In this document: one piece after another, positions 54,627 to 62,681 of the stretch | Position numbering within the stretch: the first letter of the stretch is position 1 | Layout: the number at the start of each line of letters is the position of its first letter | NCBI RefSeq assembly: GCF_016899955.1 | Contig: NZ_JACJJL010000002.1 | Coordinates: 124,001-188,000, forward strand | Direction of reading: 5' to 3' | Length of the DNA: 64,000 bases | Source: Marseilla massiliensis | GTDB taxonomy: Bacteria; Bacteroidota; Bacteroidia; Bacteroidales; Bacteroidaceae | Notes under the pieces: model-generated | Seen by the model: the letters and a program-made list of their open reading frames with translations, nothing else | Told to the model about the DNA's origin: nothing | Database searches by the model: none | Made by a program: the position numbers and the translations under genes

Positions 54627-56167
54627 CACTGCAGTTGTTTGAGCAGGCTGGCAATGCTCACCTTGTCTTCGATGATGCCATTGAGGTCTGCTATGTTTAC
54701 TCTCTCCTGCGCCATGGTGTCGCGGTGGCGCAGCGTCACGGTGTTGTCCTTGAGTGAGTCGTAGTCGACGGTAACACAGTATGGCGTGCCTATTGCGTCC
54801 TGCCTGCGGTAACGCTTGCCAATGGTGTCTTTCTCGTCATACTGGCAGTTGAAGTGGAACTTCAGCGCGTCGATTATCTCGCGGGCCTTCTCGGGCAGCC
54901 CGTCTTTCTTCACCAACGGCAGCACGGCCAGCTTCACCGGGGCCAGCGCGGCGGGCAGGTGGAGCACGGTGCGGGTCTCGCCGTTGTCAAGCTTCTCTTC
55001 CTCGTAAGAGTGGCACATCACGCTGAGGAACATGCGGTCCACGCCGATTGACGTCTCGATGACGTATGGGGTGTAGCTCTCGTTGGTCTGCGGGTCGAAG
55101 TATTTTATTTGCTTTCCGCAATACTTCTCGTGCTGCGACAGGTCGAAGTTGGTGCGGCTGTGTATTCCCTCTACCTCCTTGAACCCGAACGGCATGCGGA
55201 ACTCGATGTCGGTGGCGGCGTTGGCGTAGTGGGCCAGCTTCTCGTGGTCGTGGAAACGGTAGTTCTCTGCTCCGAAGCCCAGTGTCTGGTGCCACTTCAT
55301 GCGCGTCTGCTTCCAGTTGGCAAACCAGTCGAGCTCGGTGCCCGGCTTTACGAAGAACTGCATCTCCATCTGCTCAAACTCACGCATGCGGAATATGAAC
55401 TGGCGCGCAACAATCTCGTTGCGGAAGGCCTTGCCAATCTGCGCGATGCCGAAAGGCACCTTCATGCGGCCCGTCTTCTGCACGTTGAGATAGTTGACAA
55501 AGATGCCCTGTGCCGTCTCAGGGCGCAGGTATACCTTCATGGCACCGTCGGCCGAGGCACCCATCTCGGTCGAGAACATGAGGTTAAACTGGCGCACGTC
55601 GGTCCAGTTCTTTGTTCCCGAAATAGGGTCTACAATCTCCTCGTCGATTATTATCTGCTTGAGCTCGGCCAGGTCGGGGCCCTGCATGGCGCGCGTGTAG
55701 CGCTCGTGCAGCGCGTCGCGCTTCTGCTGGTACTCCATCACGCGGGCGTTGGTCTGGCGGAACTGGCTCTCGTCGAAGGCGTCGCCGAAACGCTTGCGTG
55801 CCTTGGCCACCTCCTTGTCTATCTTCTCGTCATACTTTGCAATCTGGTCTTCGATGAGGTTGTCGGCGCGGTAGCGCTTCTTCGAGTCGCGGTTGTCGAT
55901 GAGCGGGTCGTTGAAAGCGTCCACGTGGCCGCTGGCCTTCCATATTGTGGGGTGCATGAATATGGCCGAGTCGATGCCCACGATGTTCTCGTGTAGCAGC
56001 ACCATGCTCTTCCACCAGTATTCCTTGATGTTGTTCTTCAGCTCAACGCCGTTCTGGCCGTAGTCGTATACGGCAGCCAGTCCGTCGTAGATGTCGCTGC
56101 TGGGGAACACGAAACCGTACTCCTTGCAGTGCGACACGATTTTCTTGAAAACGTCTTCCTGTGCCAT
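54626..56167 (-). CDS. glyS: Glycyl-tRNA synthetase (homodimeric type)
   Basis: A 513-aa class II synthetase of the single-chain type: FKKIVSHCKEYGFVFPSSDI, YDYGQNGVELKNNIKEYWWK, MFSTEMGASADGAMKVYLRP (motif 2 region), FVNYLNVQKTGRMKVPFGIA, QIGKAFRNEIVARQFIFRMR and YVIETSIGVDRMFLSVM (motif 3), then an anticodon-binding domain. It charges tRNA-Gly. It lies convergent to the glycine-cleavage operon, so genes that make and consume glycine are adjacent. Its promoter is at 56253-56260. Confidence 0.94.
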   Translation of the reverse strand: MAQEDVFKKIVSHCKEYGFVFPSSDIYDGLAAVYDYGQNGVELKNNIKEYWWKSMVLLHENIVGIDSAIFMHPTIWKASGHVDAFNDPLIDNRDSKKRYRADNLIEDQIAKYDEKIDKEVAKARKRFGDAFDESQFRQTNARVMEYQQKRDALHERYTRAMQGPDLAELKQIIIDEEIVDPISGTKNWTDVRQFNLMFSTEMGASADGAMKVYLRPETAQGIFVNYLNVQKTGRMKVPFGIAQIGKAFRNEIVARQFIFRMREFEQMEMQFFVKPGTELDWFANWKQTRMKWHQTLGFGAENYRFHDHEKLAHYANAATDIEFRMPFGFKEVEGIHSRTNFDLSQHEKYCGKQIKYFDPQTNESYTPYVIETSIGVDRMFLSVMCHSYEEEKLDNGETRTVLHLPAALAPVKLAVLPLVKKDGLPEKAREIIDALKFHFNCQYDEKDTIGKRYRRQDAIGTPYCVTVDYDSLKDNTVTLRHRDTMAQERVNIADLNGIIEDKVSIASLLKQLQ

Positions 56168-56252
56168 TTGTATAGTTAAATCTTAAATTAAGTTCTGTCA
56201 TGCCACGCCTGTGCGCCACGCAAAAAGTGCGCTTCGCACCGCATTCAGTCTG

Positions 56253-56260
56253 CAAAGATA
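56253..56260 (-). promoter_or_regulatory. -7 box for glyS (TATCTTTG)
   Basis: TATCTTTG on the minus strand with a TTTTG about 21 bp upstream of it forms the clearest -33/-7 promoter in the window. The leader to the glyS ATG is about 80 nt. Confidence 0.75.
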
Positions 56261-56305
56261 AACTAATTCGGGCGAAACGCAAAACTTTTTCACACACATT
56301 ATATA

Positions 56306-56505
56306 TAAGTAGCTGTTCAATATTAACCGTTGCAATAGACCTTGCAGGTGTCCACTGTATCTTTGCCACCATCTGGTGTGCCCTTTCGGGCCGCATGCCA
56401 AAGTCTCATCGGTAGCGTAGCCCGCCACGCTCTCCCCTCTGACTTTGGCTTGCATCTACGAAATAGCGCACAATTTGATGGCATTTGATTTTGAACACCG
56501 CCTTA
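56306..56505 (+). mobile_element. 200-bp MITE-like element, copy 3 (diverged)
   Basis: The copy is again exactly 200 bp and in the same orientation. The left end is intact (TAAGTAGCTGTTCAATATTA) but the right end is degraded (CACCGCCTTA instead of CACCTACTTA), and the central hairpin has one arm mismatch that becomes a G-U pair in a minus-strand RNA. A TATCTTTG is present at 56358-56365 on the plus strand. It lies between the glyS promoter and the 3' end of the protease gene. Confidence 0.85.
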
Positions 56506-56609
56506 AGAGGCGGCAACTGCCAACCCACGACGCCCCGCGGCCTGCGTGCCTACGGCCCGCCTCCCATGCCCCGGCCACCGCCATGAGGGCTGTGCGCCGG
56601 GGCCTGCAG

Positions 56610-58298
56610 TCACGGCTTTACCACCTTGCGCACAGTGCCGCCGCAGCTCACTATGAACGTGCCGCGGCCTGGTATGTCGTCGGCAGAGAGCCCCTCGGCC
56701 GGGGCGCTCATCACCAGCCGCCCCGACATGTCGTAGACCCTCGCCTCGCCGTCGGGCGCCATGCCGCCGGCAACGGCGCTGCCCGCCGACGTGCAGATGC
56801 CCTCATACCGGGTGAACGTGGTGCCTTCCTTGGTCACTACATACTCGTCTGTCGAGTTCGGGGCATAGTCCACCCTCACCCACTCGCCGTGCAGCTCGTC
56901 GTAGAACGCGGCATATATGCGGTAATCGCCGTCGGGCATGGAGGCCGGCAGGTCAAATTTGCCGTTGCGAAGTTGGAACCAGTCCAAAGGCCTGATGCCG
57001 GATACGTCGGTAGAAAATAGCTCGCCAAACCACCCGTTGCCTTCGGCCACCAGGCTCAGCCGGCCGTAAAGCGGGCGGCACGAGCAGTTAACCACTTGGG
57101 CGATGCCACCATACAGGAAACCATATATGCCGTTGATGCCTATGGTGATGCGCCTGTTGCTGAACAGGTAGCGCCGGGGCACGTCAACGCCGGCCGGCGC
57201 AATGCCCAGCAACATGTATTGGTCGTAGTTGTAGCCCTCGTCCTCGTCGGGCTTGAGGTAATCCAGGCGGTACATGCCGTCGGCCATCCCGCCCCAGCCC
57301 CAGTTGACATGGAAGAGCCCGTCGTCGCCATAGCCGTCGATCACGAAGGCATGCCTGTCGGCCGTGAGGAAGTCGCCGCCGTTGAGCTTTCGCCCGTCGT
57401 AAATCACCGGCCTGCCGGCATCAATCTCCCCGATCAGCATCTCCATCCAGTCTTCCTCGTGTTCGGAGCGTTCCAGGTAGGCCATGTCGGGGTTGTATCC
57501 CAGATACGTCAGCATGGCATAGCCCCCGTCGGTGACGTTGGCCGACGTGCCTTCGCCCCCGAAACCGGCCTCGGCCCCAACGCCGCAGTGGTATACAAGC
57601 TCGGCCACTGCCGCGGCCTGTGCCTCCGAGAAGGCCCCCGGCGCATAGCTGTCGAGCATATCGTCCCATGCATAGACGGTGCTGCCGAAGTCGGCCGACA
57701 GCCATTTCTCCGAGCCATCGGGCATAGTGCGCAACAGGTACTCGTGGGTGCCGGTGCCCCTGACGGGCCAACGGTGGTAACGCATCACCTGAGCCATGGC
57801 CACCGGCACGCAGCCCGCCACGCAATGCCCGCCCGACGCCAGCGCGGGGCAAAGGCCGTTGAACGGCTCTCCCTGGGCCCACTTGCTCGTGAGCAGGGGC
57901 CCCACCTTGGGAGCCACACGCCCGCCCTGCACCAGCCCATCGGCATCAACGTCGCCGACCACGCCACGCTCCAAGGCCGCATCGGTGGCCTCCAGCCACC
58001 ACCGCAACCCGCAGGGCATGGCGCCGGAAAAGCCCTCGCGCGAATAGCCGAGCACGGCCGCCGAGCCGTCGTCGTTGGCCACTACGGCAAAGCCGCCCCC
58101 GCCGCGCACTCCCATCACAGTGAGGTTGCGCGCCGCATACAACGGCTCTATACACCCGGCGGCAGCCGAGCGCGCTGGCTGCACGTCAAGACCCAGCACA
58201 GCCGCAGCGGCGGCGCGCTTCTGTTCAATGGTGCGCTCTGCTGCATCGGCCCCGGCCACAGCAGCAAACACAATGATGGCAGTAAACAGTCTGTTCAT
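56610..58298 (-). CDS. C10 family cysteine protease (streptopain/SpeB-like)
   Basis: A 562-aa secreted protein (signal MNRLFTAIIVFAAVAGADA). A prodomain of about 130 residues (FAVVANDDGSAAVLGYSREG) is followed by the C10 catalytic domain: WAQGEPFNGLCP, SGGHCVAGCVPVAMAQVMRY (catalytic Cys in CVAGCV), and DRHAFVIDGYGDDGLFHVNW (catalytic His) then GWGGMADGMYRL. The C-terminal part ends with VYDMSGRLVMSAPAEG and a sorting-like beta region. Most Bacteroidetes C10 enzymes are secreted proteases of gut or oral species. The promoter -7 box is at 58405-58412. Confidence 0.88.
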   Translation of the reverse strand: MNRLFTAIIVFAAVAGADAAERTIEQKRAAAAAVLGLDVQPARSAAAGCIEPLYAARNLTVMGVRGGGGFAVVANDDGSAAVLGYSREGFSGAMPCGLRWWLEATDAALERGVVGDVDADGLVQGGRVAPKVGPLLTSKWAQGEPFNGLCPALASGGHCVAGCVPVAMAQVMRYHRWPVRGTGTHEYLLRTMPDGSEKWLSADFGSTVYAWDDMLDSYAPGAFSEAQAAAVAELVYHCGVGAEAGFGGEGTSANVTDGGYAMLTYLGYNPDMAYLERSEHEEDWMEMLIGEIDAGRPVIYDGRKLNGGDFLTADRHAFVIDGYGDDGLFHVNWGWGGMADGMYRLDYLKPDEDEGYNYDQYMLLGIAPAGVDVPRRYLFSNRRITIGINGIYGFLYGGIAQVVNCSCRPLYGRLSLVAEGNGWFGELFSTDVSGIRPLDWFQLRNGKFDLPASMPDGDYRIYAAFYDELHGEWVRVDYAPNSTDEYVVTKEGTTFTRYEGICTSAGSAVAGGMAPDGEARVYDMSGRLVMSAPAEGLSADDIPGRGTFIVSCGGTVRKVVKP

Positions 58299-58404
58299 AA
58301 TTTTAATCTTATATTAGCGTTATACACTTGCAACCGCTTGCGGGTTGCCTCACTCATCATTTTCCCCGGCCTGTGTCAGGCCGCCCAATTGTATGTCATG
58401 ATGG

Positions 58405-58412
58405 CAAAGATA
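58405..58412 (-). promoter_or_regulatory. -7 box for the C10 protease gene (TATCTTTG)
   Basis: TATCTTTG on the minus strand with TTG upstream at about the right spacing. The leader to the ATG at 58298 is about 100 nt. Confidence 0.65.
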
Positions 58413-59159
58413 CTAATTTTATTGCATACCTGCAAGCAAACCGCAACATATTTTCGATGGCGGCAACGCCATGCAATGCCTGCTGCCCACAGCCGCCCGC
58501 CACCCCAATTTTGCAAGCAAACGTGGCCGATGCATCCACGGCCGCCGGGCATAGGCCCAACCGCAGCCAAAAGCCTCGCAGCCAGCCACTTGCAGAAGCC
58601 TGAGGCATCGGCCCGCAACACCTGCCGTTTGGCAACCCGAAACGGGCCGTACGGCAATGCAAAAACGGCCGTTTTGCCGGCCAATACAACAAACGAGTGA
58701 GCCAAGCCACAGCATGGCCGCCACTATGCAAGCATTGCCCAGCCCGACGCCACTGCCGCCGCGCAGTGGCGCCGGGTCAGCCATACCCACAAAAAGCGGC
58801 ATGGCCGAAAACGCCCGCCGCAACAAGACCGGGCCGGCAACGGCCCTTCAACCGACAAACTTCCATGCAAGACACAACAGCCATGACCGGCACACCCTGC
58901 CAATGCCACGGAACTGGTATGGCAAAAAACCACCGTATTGTGGCAAACATCCCTTGGTTGCATGGCAGAAAAGGCTGCACAATGGCAAAAAACGGTTTGC
59001 AAGAGTTTAGATTTTCAGTCGGTCGAAAGCGACAAATCCCATTGATTTTCAATCATTTGCGTATTTTGAGACTTTGATTTTGCATTGAGCGGCTTGGCGT
59101 GTAGCATTAGTTCACCTAATTTTACAGCCGAATTTAAATCAATAGCTAAAAGTTTCATC
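58413..59159. other. GC-rich intergenic region with palindromes, no gene seen
   Basis: The 747-bp gap has no convincing coding frame in six frames. Near 58625-58680 are several CGGCCGT/ACGGGCC palindromes (for example AAAACGGCCGTTTT), related to those at 36.2 and 46.3 kb. Many short direct motifs such as GCCGCCG and TGGCAAAAA occur. The last 120 bp become AT-rich. Confidence 0.5.
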
Positions 59160-59318
59160 ATGCATAAGTTAATAGTTATATTATTTATTAGTGGTTGTCT
59201 TTATGCACCTGTACATGCAAAAGACACTTTGGTTAGTTCACCCGGCGGGTCCGTGACGGCATCCGTCGGCGTGGCTGCCGACAATCCATGCGGCGCTCCG
59301 TCGCGATGCCTGCAGTAG
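59160..59318 (+). pseudogene. N-terminal remnant resembling a GH97 alpha-glucosidase gene
   Basis: A 52-aa frame begins with a signal peptide (MHKLIVILFISGCLYAPVHA) followed by KDTLVSSPGGSVTASVGVA, which resembles the first strands of GH97 enzymes of the SusB type (SSPDG-x-L-x-x-x-V). It then runs out of register and stops. No continuation of a GH97 is found in the following 330 bp. It lies just ahead of the susC/susD pair, the usual neighbourhood of such enzymes, so it may be a deletion remnant of one. Identity rests on about 20 residues, so it is tentative. Confidence 0.35.
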
Positions 59319-59652
59319 CCCGCCGTCACCGCCATGCTTCACGCCGGCCATCTTCAAGCTGTCGGGCATGGCCAACGGTTGCCAATAGGCTGTGACACCG
59401 TAGATGAAGCAGGCCGCACGGCCCCTACGGCCGACATGGTTTACGGCAGTGCCGCCGGACGAACCTTGGCAGATGGCAACGCACATCTGGCATACCACGA
59501 CACGTCTATGCAAGACGGCCCCTGCCAATACGGCAGCCTGCCGGCATAGCCATACACCACCGCATGACGGCCTTAAGCGGCAGCGCATCAACTTGGCTTA
59601 ATGAGAAACAATTGTTTAAATAACTCTAAAATAACATTAAAACCCCAAGAAA
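59319..59652. other. Leader region before susC, nothing identified
   Basis: The 334 bp have no clear gene, repeat or promoter box that I can defend. The last 50 bp before the susC ATG are A-rich. Confidence 0.4.
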
Positions 59653-62649
59653 ATGAAAAAAGCATTTGAATGTTCTTGCATTTCTGCAAGAGGCAAGGCC
59701 AAGCGTCCGCAAGCCAGACGAGGCCTGCGCCTTAAGGTTGCCATGCTTCTGGCAGCTGTGTTTATTGCCTTGGATGTCTCGGCACAGTCCACCATCAGTG
59801 GGCATGTGAAGGACGACGCCGGTGAGGATATCATCGGTGCCAGTGTCATGGTCAAGGGAACTCAGAACGGCACGGTGACCGACCTGGCCGGAAAATTCCA
59901 ACTGAAGTGCAACGCCGGTGCCACGCTGGTAATCTCTTACGTTGGCTACAACCCGCAGGAGGTGAAGGCCGCCGACAAGATGGAGGTGACGCTCAAGGAA
60001 GATGTGGCCCAGCTGAACGAGGTAGTAGTGGTGGGCTACGGCTCGCTGGCCAAGAAAGAGATATCAAGCTCCGTGGTGCAGGTTTCCAAAGACCAGTTCA
60101 ACCAGGGAGCCGCCAGCGACCCCATGGCCCTCATAGCCGGCAAGGTGACGGGCCTGAACGTGGCCTCTACGGCCGACGCCAACCCTAACGCGCTGACCAA
60201 CATACAGGTGCGTGGCGCCGGATCGCTGACTGCCGGCAACGGCCCGCTGATTGTAATCGACGGCATTGCGGGCGGCGACCTGCGCAACATTTCCATCCAA
60301 GACGTTGAATCAATCACCGTGCTGAAGGATGCCGGCTCGGCCGCCATATACGGAACACGCGGCGCCAACGGCGTTATTCTGGTGACAACGAAGAAGGGCT
60401 CGGGCACCCCGGGGGAGACCAACGTGACCTACGACAGCTACATCGCCCTGAACATTGCCAAGCCAAAGCCCGACATACTTACGACGGAGGAGTTCCGCCG
60501 CTCGCGCCGAGGCCAGGATTACGGCGCCGACACCGACTGGTGGGACGAGATAACGCGCCCGGTAAGCTACAGCCTCAACCAGTATCTGTCTATCGACAGC
60601 TCTACGAAGAACGGATATTTCGGCCTCTCCGTGAACTACAAGAAAGCCAACGGACTCGACATCGTGAGCGGAAGGCAAGAATATGGCGCACGCTTCGTGG
60701 GCGAGCAGCGCGTGCTTGACAACCGTGTGCAATTCAACGCATCGCTCTCGGCGCGCAAGGTGCACGAGGACTGGGGCAACGACGGGCTGTTCGACACGGC
60801 CCTCACGATGAACCCGACCATACCCGTGAAAAACCCCGACGGGTCGTACTACCAGCCGAACTCACCGACGGACATACACAACCCGGTGAACGACCTGCGC
60901 GAAAATGTTTCAGAGGGCGACCGCATCTATGTGCTGGGCAATGGCGACGTGAAGCTGAACATACTGCAACTGGCACAACACAGCCTTAGCACATCGCTGA
61001 GTTACGCACTGCAGTACAACGACCTGAAGAGCAACTTCTACACCCCGTCGACATCGAGCGAAAGCTTCTGGAAAGGCTATGCCGGCCGCGCAAACGTGAA
61101 CTACCAGAAGTGGTGGACCAACCGACTGGAGTGGTTGGTGAACTATACGCTGACGATAGACAAGCACCAGCTGAAGGCCGTGCTCGGCTATTCGTGGGAA
61201 CGGTCAAAGTGGGAGCAAAGCGGCAACGAGAACATGGGGTTCGTATATGACTCCATGGGATGGTACGGCATAGGCAACGGCACCTACCTGAGCGAGGGAA
61301 AGGCCAACCTTTGGGGCGGTTCGTCGGAATCGACGCTCATCGGTTTCTTCGGGCGCCTTAACTACAACTACAACGACATGCTGTATGCATCGGCATCTAT
61401 GCGCCGCGAAGGCAGCACCAAGTTCGGCGTGAACAAGAAGTGGGGCAGCTTCCCGTCTGCATCGCTGGCCTGGGAAATCGCCAACACACCGTTTGCCGAG
61501 GGCATCAAGCCCACCTTCCAGAGCCTCAAGCCACGCATAAGCTATGGCGTCACAGGCCGCTCAGACTTCGATGCCTACCGCTCTCTGTCGACCTACAGCG
61601 GATACGGGGTCTACCTGATTGACAATGAGTGGATAAAAGGCTACGCCCCATCTCTGAACGCCAACCCCGACCTGGCGTGGGAGAAATCGACCGCCTTCAA
61701 CGTTGGCGTCGACTTCGTGGCCTTCGACAGCAGGCTGCGCGGTAGCGTTGAGTATTTCGACCGCCGTTCGCAAGACCTCCTGTACAACTACACCGCCCCG
61801 CAACCACCATTTATTTACAACACCATACTGGTGAACGTGGGCACAACGAAGAACACCGGCATTGAGGCAAGCCTTGAATACGACGTGCTCTCGAAGACAG
61901 CCTTCAAGTGGACAACGGGCGTAAACTGGAGCATGGGCGAAACCAAGCTGACCAAGCTGTCGAGCGATGTATACCAGATGGCCTACCTTGACCTATACCA
62001 GAAACCCGGCCCCGGCTCGAGCGAATATTTCTTCCGAATAGAAGAAGGTGGCAAGATTGGGCAGTTTTATGGCTACGAGCACGCCGGCGTCGACAAGAAC
62101 GGCATGCTGATGGTATACGACAACGAAGGCAAGGCGCAGCCGGCCTCCCAGGCCGACCCGTCGTGGAAGCGCAACATTGGCAACGGGGCGCCCAAGCACT
62201 TCCTTTCATGGAGCAACTCGTTCAAGTACAAGAACTGGGACCTGTCGATGCTGTTCCGCTCTGCCCTCGGCTTCCAGATATTCAATATGCGCAAGTATGG
62301 CATGGGCCTTCAGGGTGCAGGCACCGACAACGTGCTACGCACGGCATACACCGAATACAGCGACATCAAGTCGAGCGGCAGCGTTGTGTCAAGCTACTTC
62401 CTCGAGAACGGCAGCTACTTCAAGCTCGACAACGTTACTCTCGGCTACAACTTCACGCCGAAGAACCGACAGCTAATAGAGAGCCTGCGTGTCTACCTTA
62501 CTGCCAAAAACCTGTTCACAATCACTGGCTATGATGGCAACGACCCATCCATCGTGACCTCTACAGGCATCACTCCCGGCATTGACACCAACTCGGCCTA
62601 CCCGCAGGCCACACAGGTAAGCCTGGGCGTGACCCTGCGATTCCATTAA
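59653..62649 (+). CDS. SusC/RagA family TonB-linked outer-membrane transporter
   Basis: A 998-aa transporter. After an unusually long n-region (MKKAFECSCISARGKAKRPQ then ARRGLRLKVAMLLAAVFIAL) the mature part starts with a carboxypeptidase-like domain (STISGHVKDDAGEDIIGASV), the TonB box region (LNEVVVVGYGSLAKKEISSS), plug (ALIAGKVTGLNVASTADANP, ITVLKDAGSAAIYGTRGANG), and a beta barrel ending VSLGVTLRFH. It imports a glycan or peptide ligand with the SusD-like lipoprotein encoded 32 bp downstream. The ligand is not predictable; no glycoside hydrolase is complete in the window. Confidence 0.94.
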   Translation: MKKAFECSCISARGKAKRPQARRGLRLKVAMLLAAVFIALDVSAQSTISGHVKDDAGEDIIGASVMVKGTQNGTVTDLAGKFQLKCNAGATLVISYVGYNPQEVKAADKMEVTLKEDVAQLNEVVVVGYGSLAKKEISSSVVQVSKDQFNQGAASDPMALIAGKVTGLNVASTADANPNALTNIQVRGAGSLTAGNGPLIVIDGIAGGDLRNISIQDVESITVLKDAGSAAIYGTRGANGVILVTTKKGSGTPGETNVTYDSYIALNIAKPKPDILTTEEFRRSRRGQDYGADTDWWDEITRPVSYSLNQYLSIDSSTKNGYFGLSVNYKKANGLDIVSGRQEYGARFVGEQRVLDNRVQFNASLSARKVHEDWGNDGLFDTALTMNPTIPVKNPDGSYYQPNSPTDIHNPVNDLRENVSEGDRIYVLGNGDVKLNILQLAQHSLSTSLSYALQYNDLKSNFYTPSTSSESFWKGYAGRANVNYQKWWTNRLEWLVNYTLTIDKHQLKAVLGYSWERSKWEQSGNENMGFVYDSMGWYGIGNGTYLSEGKANLWGGSSESTLIGFFGRLNYNYNDMLYASASMRREGSTKFGVNKKWGSFPSASLAWEIANTPFAEGIKPTFQSLKPRISYGVTGRSDFDAYRSLSTYSGYGVYLIDNEWIKGYAPSLNANPDLAWEKSTAFNVGVDFVAFDSRLRGSVEYFDRRSQDLLYNYTAPQPPFIYNTILVNVGTTKNTGIEASLEYDVLSKTAFKWTTGVNWSMGETKLTKLSSDVYQMAYLDLYQKPGPGSSEYFFRIEEGGKIGQFYGYEHAGVDKNGMLMVYDNEGKAQPASQADPSWKRNIGNGAPKHFLSWSNSFKYKNWDLSMLFRSALGFQIFNMRKYGMGLQGAGTDNVLRTAYTEYSDIKSSGSVVSSYFLENGSYFKLDNVTLGYNFTPKNRQLIESLRVYLTAKNLFTITGYDGNDPSIVTSTGITPGIDTNSAYPQATQVSLGVTLRFH

Positions 62650-62681
62650 TCATTAAATATAAAACCACGAATTAGATCATT

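Noticed and set aside
56306..56505. Small structured RNA gene rather than a mobile repeat
   Set aside because: Three equal-length copies with terminal inverted repeats and TA ends fit a transposed element better, though a hairpin RNA cannot be excluded.
59334..59549. 71-aa frame after the GH97-like stub
   Set aside because: Composition is random-looking, no domain, and it does not continue the GH97-like reading frame.
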